Below, in pieces: positions 16,750-25,130 of a stretch of 64,000 bases of DNA. Made by a program: the position numbers and the translations under genes. The notes beneath the pieces are model-generated. The model saw nothing but the letters and a program-made list of their open reading frames with translations, was not told the origin of the DNA and did not search any database. Origin of the DNA: GCA-2737725 sp965229355 (GTDB lineage Bacteria; Pseudomonadota; Alphaproteobacteria; Rhodospirillales; Rhodospirillaceae); contig OZ245869.1 in NCBI GenBank assembly GCA_965229355.1, positions 1,240,001 through 1,304,000 on the forward strand, written 5' to 3'. Every line of letters starts with the position of its first letter. Position 1 is the stretch's first letter.

Positions 16750-16851
16750 AAATACGTCCGTTCAAACGAGATGAGAAAGTCGAGCCACAAAAGCAAATCG
16801 GCGCTGATGATACAGCGCCGATTTCAAAAACCAACAGAGCTGAGTTTTGAG

Positions 16852-18681
16852 TTAGAACGAATATACCATCCGCCCCACGACAGCGTGATCTTTACCGTCA
16901 GAGCGATCAACTGTGCCTTCATAATCCAATGTGAAAGAAAGGTATGAATTGGCTTGGATGTTCACGCCAGCGCCGAGCAGGATGTAATCATCCGAGCCCG
17001 TGCCACCGCGTGCACTGCGCACTTGGCCAACATCGTTAGTGATCGAGACCAGATGATCCAGCTTATCCAGTTCGTTTTCGTACACGACACGAATGTGCGG
17101 TGCGATGGCTGCCCCGCCTGAACTAAACACGCCTGAGGCTTGCAGACCGATAGACCCAACCACACCCTTGTTGCTTTGCTCGGCGGCTGAGGTGTTCAGC
17201 ATGGCGGCATTGGCTTCAGTATATGCATCAAGGTCAGCGTTCAGATAACGCACGCCACCGATGGGGCCAGCTGACCATTGACCTTCGCCCAGCAAGTTCA
17301 CGCCAGCATCCAAGGCCACATAGAAGCTATTACCGCTTGGTTCAGCCAGCGCGGTTGGGCGTTGCGCAAAACCGGTGTTGCGCAGCAAGTCGTAATTTTC
17401 CCAGCTACCAGCACCCGACAGATCAGCCCAGAAGTTTGAGGCGCGGTAACCGAAGTACGCCGAGAAAGCCGTTGATGTGAAATCTTGCGTACCGCGGGCA
17501 CCATCCAAATCCACATCGCCATCGGTGTAATGCAATGCACCACCCAACACGAAACCATCGCTGTACACGCGATCAAAGCCCAACGTGTACGAGATCATGT
17601 CGTAATCGAAACCTGCAACGTTTGCGCCGTCATCGCGGTCACCCGTCGCGTATTTGGCAGTGGCGTATACGCTCATGGGCTGGGTTGAACGCTCGCGGGT
17701 GTTGGTGATACGCAGCGTATTCAAGCGATCATTAGTGCTTTGACGCAAGGTATCGAGCAATTGCGGGGCGATGTGCGAGGTCACTGCACCGATGCGCGCC
17801 ACGTTGGCATCTTGATCTAACGAAGCCGCAGCGAAGTTGGCAACAACGACATGTGCCGCCGCAGTCGGATGAATCGGGTCAAAGAATACGCTGGTGTTGG
17901 CTGATGCCGCCGTCGCGCATGCGCCTGTCGCACCTGCCGTGGTAATGCACGGCACTGACGTGTTGGCAAAGCCGTAGACTGACGGATTACTAAGCACGTC
18001 GTTGAACAAACCGTACGTGTTCAGCACGACAATACGTGTGTTGCGAGCGGTTTCGATGGCGGGCAACTGCGCAACCAATGACGCATTGTACGCTTGCGTT
18101 AATGCACTAAGCGACGTGCCATTGCCTGACCCCACACCACCCGGTGTACGACCCAAGTCAGGCAAGTTGCCAACCAGAATAGTTTTTGCACCGCGCGCAG
18201 CTAACGTGCTGATGTTGGTGACGTTGTTGGTAACAGTCTGCGCAATGAGTGTCGCGGACGGCGTTGTCGCCGCACGGTTCAAAATGTCGTTTGCACCAGC
18301 CCAATGCACAACCAACGCATTGGCGGCAATCGGTGTAGTCGCCGCCAGTGAGGTGACTTGTGTGCTGACGCCGACTGGGCCACCCGTGCCGCTTTCAGCA
18401 CCGCCCACAGCAAAGTCGGTCGCGGCATTGAATGCGAAACCCAATTTCGGTGCTAACAATTCTACCCATACCGGGCCGTTAGAGAAGCGACCGTTCACAT
18501 AAGGTGCCGCTGGTTGACGACCACCGGTGATAGCAAACAATCGGCCTGCATCAGAAAGCGAGTCACCAAACACGATCATGCTGGCGTATTGCTGAGCTGC
18601 GGCAGGCTGAACCAGCGCCGTCATAGCTAACAAGGCTGCGCCGAAACCCGCACTGAGACCCAATGCAATCGAACGTTTCAT
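16852..18681 (-). CDS. SGNH/GDSL esterase autotransporter
   Basis: 609 residues from ATG 18681, chosen because GGGGAGA precedes it (a TTG five codons earlier is less likely). Signal peptide about 1-30. GDSL hydrolase domain (31-330): Ser41 in VFGDSLSDAG, block II/III GNLPDLGRTP and GAND (129-132), and catalytic Asp268/His271 in FFDPIHPTAAAH. A C-terminal beta-barrel autotransporter domain (about 345-609) ends in the outer-membrane signature Tyr-Ser-Phe. It should be a surface-anchored lipase/esterase of the EstA type. No chaperone or lipid genes adjoin it. Confidence 0.94.
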   Translation of the reverse strand: MKRSIALGLSAGFGAALLAMTALVQPAAAQQYASMIVFGDSLSDAGRLFAITGGRQPAAPYVNGRFSNGPVWVELLAPKLGFAFNAATDFAVGGAESGTGGPVGVSTQVTSLAATTPIAANALVVHWAGANDILNRAATTPSATLIAQTVTNNVTNISTLAARGAKTILVGNLPDLGRTPGGVGSGNGTSLSALTQAYNASLVAQLPAIETARNTRIVVLNTYGLFNDVLSNPSVYGFANTSVPCITTAGATGACATAASANTSVFFDPIHPTAAAHVVVANFAAASLDQDANVARIGAVTSHIAPQLLDTLRQSTNDRLNTLRITNTRERSTQPMSVYATAKYATGDRDDGANVAGFDYDMISYTLGFDRVYSDGFVLGGALHYTDGDVDLDGARGTQDFTSTAFSAYFGYRASNFWADLSGAGSWENYDLLRNTGFAQRPTALAEPSGNSFYVALDAGVNLLGEGQWSAGPIGGVRYLNADLDAYTEANAAMLNTSAAEQSNKGVVGSIGLQASGVFSSGGAAIAPHIRVVYENELDKLDHLVSITNDVGQVRSARGGTGSDDYILLGAGVNIQANSYLSFTLDYEGTVDRSDGKDHAVVGRMVYSF

Positions 18682-18945
18682 TTCTACTCTCCCCAATATC
18701 GGACCGCGTATCGCAATTCAGTGACGATGAACGTGCGAGACGCATTTGCCCCTGATGCCCGAGGCTCGCTTAGACATCAGACTACGGGCAAAAAGTAGTT
18801 GATTTCAATTGGTTTTCAGCCATTTCCCGCCTTCGCAACTGCGGAATCATCGGCTTGTGACCAGCTTTCATTGAGGCCTCTTTCGCATTGTCATATGAAT
18901 ATGACAATGCGTATCGTCGTGATCAAAGCGCAAGGGGCGAGAAGA

Positions 18946-19863
18946 ATGATCCGCACATTCCTGTTCAGAACAAGTTTCGTACTGGCTTTCGTCGCTGGCG
19001 CGACATTGACCATCAGCGCCGCAAGCGCACGCACGCTGGATGTGAATGTGCCCGAAGATGCGCTGGTGGTGTCGCGCAAAATTATCTGCGGCAACACTGA
19101 AGACGGTAAAACGCGCTACAGCACATGGTGGGGCCGCGCCTATGGCCGGGTTGCGTGGGAGAAAGACCGCCTACTGTTTAACGTTGTCGGCACCAACATT
19201 CGCCAGTGCGAAACTGTGAACGATAAAGAGCGTGGGCCCGGATACCGCTCAGTCAGCCGTGAAGTGATGTTCTACCTCGACCCCAAGACCAACAAAGTTT
19301 TGGAAGCGTGGGACAACCCCTACACCAATCAGAAAAACACCGTGCTGCATGTGGCCAATGACCCCGTGAACATGCGCGAGCCGCAATTTGCGCGCAGCAA
19401 AACCGGTGAGCCGTTGAAGGTGGAGTTAGAGAAGGTCGATAAAGACCTGTATGTCAGCCGCACAGAGTATCCGCTGTATTACGATAATCCGTTGCTGGGC
19501 CCATATCAGAAGGAAATGGGTGGCACCTATCAGGCCATCGAAATCTTCACGCGATTTTATCCGAAGAACTTGTTGGACTCGACCAAGAAAGAGCTAACAG
19601 GCTCACACTTAGCCTGGAACCGCGTGTCGCAATGGCTGCCCTGGATGATGATGGAAGGTCGCCCTGGCTCGATGATTTTTGTGACGGCCGGAAATACAGT
19701 TGCGAGCTTCGATGACCTTGATCCGATTTTAAAAGATCAGATCACGCGCAATTTCCCGAAGTACAAAGAAGCACCGCCCACCAGTGATACGCGCCCCAAC
19801 GAAACCAGTTGGACGTATTTCAAAAAAATCAAAGACGGTACAGAGAAACAAAGCGTGAATTAG
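18946..19863 (+). CDS. Exported DUF1838 family protein (copy 1)
   Basis: About 305 residues from ATG 18946, with a Sec signal (hydrophobic FVLAFVAGATLTI, ending SASA). A longer frame from 18799 adds an unlikely N-terminus. The mature part belongs to DUF1838, sharing with the two copies at 20871 and 21841 a pattern of a Trp-rich start, a YLDPKTNKVLEAWDNPYTNQ-type N-P-x-T-x-x segment and a late WLPWMMM.GRPGSMIF motif. Function is unknown. It faces the opposite way to the other two copies, with the Ada-like gene between. Confidence 0.8.
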   Translation: MIRTFLFRTSFVLAFVAGATLTISAASARTLDVNVPEDALVVSRKIICGNTEDGKTRYSTWWGRAYGRVAWEKDRLLFNVVGTNIRQCETVNDKERGPGYRSVSREVMFYLDPKTNKVLEAWDNPYTNQKNTVLHVANDPVNMREPQFARSKTGEPLKVELEKVDKDLYVSRTEYPLYYDNPLLGPYQKEMGGTYQAIEIFTRFYPKNLLDSTKKELTGSHLAWNRVSQWLPWMMMEGRPGSMIFVTAGNTVASFDDLDPILKDQITRNFPKYKEAPPTSDTRPNETSWTYFKKIKDGTEKQSVN

Positions 19864-19889
19864 CGCAGCGGAGCGAAGCAAAAAAGAAA

Positions 19890-20789
19890 TCACGCTTGTG
19901 CTTGCTGTTCCTCATGCGCTGCCTCCCACGCCAAAATGGCGTGGCGGCGCGTGGGCGACCATTTGTACGCTTTAAACAAACCTGTTGAACGCAACACACG
20001 GTGGCACGGCACCAGCACGGCTACTGAATTGTGCGACAGTGCTTCACCCACAGCGCGGCTGGCGCTGGGCTTGCCGATGGCCGTAGCCAGATCGCCGTAA
20101 GACACTGTGGCCCCTGACGGCACGCGCATCAACGCAGACCACACCTGAACTTGAAAATTCGTGCCGCGCAGCAGCAGTTGTGTGGGCTGACGCTTGGCTG
20201 TGGGCTCAAAAAGTTGGTCGAGAACAACTTTTGTACCCGCTTGATCCGCTGCAAAACGACTGAGCGGCCATTGTTCGTGTGCACCACGCAAGGCTGTTTG
20301 ATCGTCCACATCCAGAAAATCAAGGCCGCAGATACCGCGATCTGTCATCAGCAACAAAGCGCGGCCAAAGAGTGTGTCGTGGAACCCATACCGGATCAGC
20401 AAGTTCGCACCTTGCGCCTTGTATTCACCGGGCGTCATGGCTTCGTGCGTCACAAACAAATCATGCAAACGCGATGGGCCCGACAAACCCACATCGTATG
20501 TCATATCCAAGACCGAAGACGATTCACGCATTAACGCCTTGGCGTGGTCCAGCGTGAGATAACTCATGAATTGCTTGGGACTCACGCCGGCCCAGCGTTT
20601 GAACAAACGCTGTAAGTGAAACGGGCTTAAGGCCACGTGCTCGGCCACTTCATCCAGTGTGGGATGGCGCGGGCGTTCGCCGATAATAAAATCTATGGCT
20701 TTGGCAATGCGGGCGTAATCGCGCGACGCATCGCTTAAGGGATCATTGTCAGGCATCAGAATCGAGGACGGCTTGGACATAAAAGTCAT
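19890..20789 (-). CDS. AraC-type regulator / O6-methylguanine-DNA methyltransferase (Ada-like)
   Basis: 299 residues. N-terminal AraC-type helix-turn-helix pair (about 25-125: LDEVAEHVALSPFHLQRLFKRW, then GLSGPSRLHDLF). C-terminal alkyltransferase domain (about 130-290) with the suicide cysteine, Cys262, in VPCHRVLRSTG and the SRAVGEALSHN helix. It lacks the N-terminal zinc-cysteine Ada domain that senses methylphosphotriesters, so it resembles two-domain Ada variants: DNA repair of O6-methylguanine with possible self-linked regulation. The start has AGGTG nine bases before ATG 20789. No partner repair gene is adjacent. Confidence 0.9.
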   Translation of the reverse strand: MTFMSKPSSILMPDNDPLSDASRDYARIAKAIDFIIGERPRHPTLDEVAEHVALSPFHLQRLFKRWAGVSPKQFMSYLTLDHAKALMRESSSVLDMTYDVGLSGPSRLHDLFVTHEAMTPGEYKAQGANLLIRYGFHDTLFGRALLLMTDRGICGLDFLDVDDQTALRGAHEQWPLSRFAADQAGTKVVLDQLFEPTAKRQPTQLLLRGTNFQVQVWSALMRVPSGATVSYGDLATAIGKPSASRAVGEALSHNSVAVLVPCHRVLRSTGLFKAYKWSPTRRHAILAWEAAHEEQQAQA

Positions 20790-20870
20790 TGCAGCACCTT
20801 TGTATGTGGTGCTGCAAGCCTAGGTGGTTGCCCCTGCCCCGCCGACCCGATTCTTGCGGTTTTTGATGCT

Positions 20871-21806
20871 TTACGCCTTTTTCGGCGCCGGTTTGCGCTG
20901 CTCTTTGTATTGGAAATACATGTTGGTAAAGCCCGTCCACGGATCAGGGCGCGTAAACCAAGCCGGGTGAATTTTGCGCACATTCTCCACCAAGCCTTCT
21001 GGCGCTTCCGACAAATCGAACAGTTTCTTGCCCGAGGAGTGCCACAGCACATAGCCCGGCGTTTGGCCCATCAGCATCCACGGCAGCCAATCAGAAGTGG
21101 CAGCGTAAGAGAAATCGGTCGGGGCTGAGGCAATGTCCGGGTTCACCACGTCAGACCACTTAGCTTTGAGGTTTGAGGATGTTTGCACGTTCAGCTTTTC
21201 GCCCGATGTTTCCATTGGCCATTCATCTTGCTTCAGCCAATGCGGCGAGCTGATGTAGCTGTCTTTCGTGAACCAGAAATCATCGCCCGCACGCTTGGCC
21301 GGATAGTTAAATGGCTTGCCTTCTTTGGGCAGAATATCGCGCACACCCACCAGGCGTGGTTCGTTTTCCGTGAACAGGAACGTCACAGGCCCTTCGCGAT
21401 AATGGATGGGGCGCACTTTTTGGCCAGTGATAGGGTTATCAATTTCACCATCGACGATCTTGTTGGTGCCGAGTTCGCGGTAGAACGTCGCTTCCCAATC
21501 GGTCACATGGTATTTGTAGTCTTCTAACTTTTGGGTCCGACGCAGGATTAGCGTTTCGGTTTGAATGATTGGCTTGATCGTTTGGCCCGGCACCGCCAGA
21601 TCAAGCGTGCCTGTGAACCAGTAGTACACATCTTGTGTGACGGTTGAGGCGCGTAGCTTTACATACGCAAACATCAAATCGCGCGGATTGTTCAAATCCA
21701 GCACCAGCTCTTTCTTTTTGGTTTTGGCCAACGCTGCGCCCGATCCCATGACCAGGGGTGCAGCAGCACCCGCTTTCAAAATGTTGCGGCGTGTTTGCGA
21801 TGTCAT
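20871..21806 (-). CDS. Tat-exported DUF1838 family protein (copy 2)
   Basis: 311 residues with a twin-arginine signal (TRRNILKAGAAAPLVMG, cleavage about residue 27). The mature domain is DUF1838: VKLRAST near the start, YWFTGTLDLAVPGQ, NPITGQKVRPIHYREGP in the middle and WLPWMLMGQTPGYVLWH near the end. Tat export suggests a protein folded, possibly with a cofactor, before transport; no cofactor motif is visible. Its stop lies 65 bases before the Ada-like gene region, and a third copy is just upstream, so copies 2 and 3 probably form one transcript. Confidence 0.82.
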   Translation of the reverse strand: MTSQTRRNILKAGAAAPLVMGSGAALAKTKKKELVLDLNNPRDLMFAYVKLRASTVTQDVYYWFTGTLDLAVPGQTIKPIIQTETLILRRTQKLEDYKYHVTDWEATFYRELGTNKIVDGEIDNPITGQKVRPIHYREGPVTFLFTENEPRLVGVRDILPKEGKPFNYPAKRAGDDFWFTKDSYISSPHWLKQDEWPMETSGEKLNVQTSSNLKAKWSDVVNPDIASAPTDFSYAATSDWLPWMLMGQTPGYVLWHSSGKKLFDLSEAPEGLVENVRKIHPAWFTRPDPWTGFTNMYFQYKEQRKPAPKKA

Positions 21807-21840
21807 TTCAATATTCCTTTTAAAACTAAACTGATGAAAA

Positions 21841-22686
21841 CTAAGCGGGCTTTGCGGTTAATTTGTCGGGATTGTTTTTTTCCAACAGGTCCAAGAATGC
21901 GCGCGGATATTCCTTTACGCTTTGCATTTTCTTTGATTGTACCGCCCACACCACGTGACCCGGTTGATCTTTCATATCCATCCAGAACAACCATGGTGAA
22001 ATGTACGTCGGGTTGCCAAACGCACTTTTGACCTTCTTCAAACTTGGGTCGTGCAGTTCGGCCAATGGAAACAATGACGATTGCGATTCACCAAACGGCA
22101 AACCCGGCGGATAGGGGCGATCTGTATTCAGCCATGCCCAGTCGCCTGATTCAGTCCACTTCAAATAATCCCCAATCACTGGTGTTTTGGACGGTTCTTT
22201 AGGTTCGTCTGAACGCTTAAACACGTTGGTCGCGTAAATGTAGTGCGCCTTTACATCAATCGTGTTCGGCTTAATTTCATTCACTTTACCAGTGATCGGA
22301 TTATTAAAACTGGTGATGTACTGACGTGTTTTCACATCGCGGAAATAGCTGATGGTTTTGGACCACGCGAAATAACTGCCGTCGGGTTGCTTGGCGTACC
22401 AATCAACCTCAGAGCCTTCGAGTTCAATCAACGGAATTGGCGCTTTGCCGGGCAACACGCCATAGATGGTGCCGTAATACCAGTGCGGGCAATCTTCCGC
22501 TTCCAAACTACCACGCACTTTCACCATCGCGGTCAGTTGATCTTCCGGCTTGGTGAGGTCGTAAATCCGTTTCGCCAATGTGGAAGAAGGTGGCGCTGCT
22601 TGCGATGACGTTGTTGCTAAAGCTGTGGCAGCAAGTGCAGATACGCCAAACCCAAAAGCATTACGCCGCGAGAAATGTGAGTCCAT
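21841..22686 (-). CDS. Tat-exported DUF1838 family protein (copy 3)
   Basis: 281 residues with a twin-arginine signal (FSRRNAFGFGVSALAATALA). DUF1838 features parallel copy 2: MVKVRGSLEAEDCPHWYYGT, FNNPITGKVNEIKP and PWLFWMDMKDQPGHVVW. It lies 34 bases upstream of copy 2 on the same strand. It is about 30 residues shorter than copy 2, mostly at the C-terminus. Divergent from the GNAT gene. Confidence 0.82.
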   Translation of the reverse strand: MDSHFSRRNAFGFGVSALAATALATTSSQAAPPSSTLAKRIYDLTKPEDQLTAMVKVRGSLEAEDCPHWYYGTIYGVLPGKAPIPLIELEGSEVDWYAKQPDGSYFAWSKTISYFRDVKTRQYITSFNNPITGKVNEIKPNTIDVKAHYIYATNVFKRSDEPKEPSKTPVIGDYLKWTESGDWAWLNTDRPYPPGLPFGESQSSLFPLAELHDPSLKKVKSAFGNPTYISPWLFWMDMKDQPGHVVWAVQSKKMQSVKEYPRAFLDLLEKNNPDKLTAKPA

Positions 22687-22858
22687 GAACCGAAGCCCCC
22701 TCCTGCATGAACGTATTCCAATTTAATGCGCGCCGACTTTTACGCTGAGGTTTTACGCTGACAAGATCAGCACGTGTAACAGCGGTGTATCTGGCAGTTC
22801 ACAACCGCTGAGTGGGCGGCCCTCTGCGGTGAAACATTTCTATGATATAAACAGAGTC

Positions 22859-23383
22859 ATGCTGACGATTCGATCTGCCGAAATCAAAGATGCCCCCGCC
22901 ATTGCCAAGGTTCACGTGGACACTTGGCAAATGGCGTACCGTGGCATTGTGCCGCAGGATTACATCGACAATCTGACAGTGCAAAATCGCACCATGAGTT
23001 GGGTTCGTTTGTTAGAGCGCAACACGGATCTGATTACGCTGGTCAGTGAAAATCATGATGGACGTATCGTTGGGTTTGCATCAGGCGGGCGTATTCGTCA
23101 CCGTGAACCGCGCTTTGAAGCTGAAATTTCCACGCTGTACGTGGCACCGCACGCCCAACGCCAAGGCCACGGACGACGCTTGTTCATGGCTTTATCAAAC
23201 CGCTTGGCGCAACGTGGATTCAAAGGCCTGTTTGTGTGGGTGCTGGCCGAGAACGATGCCCGGTCTTTTTACGAAACCTTGGGCGGCCGTGAAGTCAGCG
23301 AGATCACGCGCGATTTTGCAGGCGAACCGTTGCGCGAAATTGGTTACGGCTGGGCCGAGACACCGAATTACGACAAGCTTTAA
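22859..23383 (+). CDS. GNAT-family N-acetyltransferase
   Basis: About 174 residues from ATG 22859; an upstream GTG (22829) would add an unrelated stretch. GNAT fold: LTIRSAEIKDAPAIAKVH start, TWQMAYRGIVPQDYI, acetyl-CoA loop APHAQRQGHGRRLF, and a final AENDARSFYETLGG. It transfers an acetyl group to an unknown amine. Converges on the cyclic-nucleotide-binding gene with a gap of two bases between stops. Confidence 0.9.
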   Translation: MLTIRSAEIKDAPAIAKVHVDTWQMAYRGIVPQDYIDNLTVQNRTMSWVRLLERNTDLITLVSENHDGRIVGFASGGRIRHREPRFEAEISTLYVAPHAQRQGHGRRLFMALSNRLAQRGFKGLFVWVLAENDARSFYETLGGREVSEITRDFAGEPLREIGYGWAETPNYDKL

Positions 23384-23385
23384 GA

Positions 23386-23982
23386 TTAAGCGGGCAGATC
23401 GCTCTCGCTGGGGATCGCATCTTCACGGCGGTCTTCCGCACGGTGCGTCATGGCAATGCGGCGCAAATCCTTCACCACACGGTCGAATTCTTGCAGCTTC
23501 GCATCGAGCTCTTGTTTTAATTCAGGCGCAATGGTGGTTTGCATAAAGCGGGTCACCAGTTCGCTTTGCTTTTGCAAACTTGTCACAGAGTCCAACAGCG
23601 TGCGGGATTTTGGCGTGTAGGAATCGTGCACGTTGCGCAAGTTCACCATCAGCATGTTGATCAGCGCCTTGATGAACGGATCGGATTTGCGCATTTTATC
23701 CGACAACGCCTCGATCGAGATCACCATCAATTTCGAATCTTCCAGCGTAAACGCTGTGGCCATGCGCGGGGAGTTATCAATCACAGCCATTTCGCCAAAC
23801 AATTCGCCTTTGCGAATGGTCGCGAGCGGAATTTTACGGTCCCCCGCCTCGCGGAAAATGCCAATGGCTCCAGACTCGACAACATAGGCGGCACCGCCAC
23901 GATCTCCCTGGCGAAAGAGCACTTTGCCCTTAGGGTAGTTCACTGTTGGAATCGACGCTTCATCAAGAAGGGTCATCGTCAT
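23386..23982 (-). CDS. Cyclic-nucleotide-binding-domain protein without HTH
   Basis: 198 residues. Residues about 15-115 form a cNMP-binding beta-barrel: LFRQGDRGGAAYVVESGAIGIF and the phosphate-binding region KGELFGEMAVIDNSPRMATA (GE..L-type cassette with Arg). The C-terminal part (about 120-190) is helical, with no helix-turn-helix, so it is not a Crp-type DNA binder. It may be a small cAMP/cGMP-responsive adaptor. The final residues are charged. Convergent with the GNAT gene. Confidence 0.85.
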   Translation of the reverse strand: MTMTLLDEASIPTVNYPKGKVLFRQGDRGGAAYVVESGAIGIFREAGDRKIPLATIRKGELFGEMAVIDNSPRMATAFTLEDSKLMVISIEALSDKMRKSDPFIKALINMLMVNLRNVHDSYTPKSRTLLDSVTSLQKQSELVTRFMQTTIAPELKQELDAKLQEFDRVVKDLRRIAMTHRAEDRREDAIPSESDLPA

Positions 23983-24104
23983 GGCGATGGCACCGAAATT
24001 ACTGAAAGAGAATCGAACTAAAAACGGCGATAGTTGTCACCATCCAAGCCCAGAAAGTCAAAGCTTTCCCGCGATAAGACTCCAAGACAGTTAGATTACG
24101 ACGC

Positions 24105-25130
24105 TTAACTAACGGTCCAAATTTTGCCGGCCCGCATCATCTTGTCGATATCGCCAGGGCCCTTCGACATAGCCATTTCGTTCTGCGATTGAACTTGCTG
24201 TTCGTAAGATTGCGCTGCCGGATCGCAATACATCACGCCCATCACCTCTGGGAAATCGGGTGGGCGCAAGCCAGCCAATAATGTCGCCAGCACTTTGTTT
24301 TTTTCATCGTGCACCAGAATATCTGCTTCGGTGATGTCGTTCTCACCCAAGATAACAATTTCCAGGGCAAGTGTTTTGGTGTTGAGGCGCAAGCCCTTGT
24401 TCTTGGCCTTGCCCCAAATCATCGGTTGGCCGTGTTTGACATGAAGCTGCATGTCATCGGCTACGGGCTTTTCGGTGAAGTCCGCAAACGCGCCGTCGTT
24501 ATAAACAATACAGTTTTGAATAATCTCGATGAACGATGCGCCCTTGTGATCACGGGCGCGCTGAAAGAGTTCGCCCAAATTCTTGGCCTGAATATCAATG
24601 CCGCGCGCCACAAAGCGCGCATTGCACCCCAGCGCAAAACTGCATGGGTTGGCCGGACTATCTAACGAGCCCATGGGCGTTGAGGGCGATTTTTGCCCCA
24701 CGCGCGATGTGGGTGAATACTGCCCCTTCGTCAGGCCGTAAATTTCGTTGTTGAACAGCAGAATGTTCATATCGACGTTTCGGCGCAGTACATGGAACAG
24801 ATGATTGCCGCCAATCGACAACGCATCACCATCACCGGTGATCAACCACACATCCAAATCGGGCCGCGCGATTTTCAAACCCGACGCAACGGCAGGGGCG
24901 CGTCCATGAATGGTGTGAAAGCCATAGGTCGCCATGTAGTACGGGAAGCGCGACGAGCAGCCGATGCCGGAAATGAACACCGTATTTTCAGGGCGCGCGC
25001 CCATATTCGCGAGAGAGACCTGCACCGCTTTCAAGATCGCATAGTCGCCACAACCAGGGCACCAGCGCACCTCTTGATCGGAGGCAAAATCCTTCGGTGT
25101 TAGTTTGTCGGGCGAGGTTTGAATGTTCAT
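24105..25130 (-). CDS. korB: 2-oxoglutarate:ferredoxin oxidoreductase, beta subunit
   Basis: 341 residues. The thiamine-diphosphate-binding subunit: WCPGCGDYAILKAVQ near the N-terminus (a cluster-ligand Cys pair), GIGCSSRFPYY, and the TPP motif GDGDALSIGGNH ending with NNEIYGLTKGQYSPTS. With KorA it oxidatively decarboxylates 2-oxoglutarate to succinyl-CoA, reducing ferredoxin; related 2-oxoacids remain possible. Overlaps korA by four bases (ATGA), so translation is coupled. Confidence 0.92.
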   Translation of the reverse strand: MNIQTSPDKLTPKDFASDQEVRWCPGCGDYAILKAVQVSLANMGARPENTVFISGIGCSSRFPYYMATYGFHTIHGRAPAVASGLKIARPDLDVWLITGDGDALSIGGNHLFHVLRRNVDMNILLFNNEIYGLTKGQYSPTSRVGQKSPSTPMGSLDSPANPCSFALGCNARFVARGIDIQAKNLGELFQRARDHKGASFIEIIQNCIVYNDGAFADFTEKPVADDMQLHVKHGQPMIWGKAKNKGLRLNTKTLALEIVILGENDITEADILVHDEKNKVLATLLAGLRPPDFPEVMGVMYCDPAAQSYEQQVQSQNEMAMSKGPGDIDKMMRAGKIWTVS

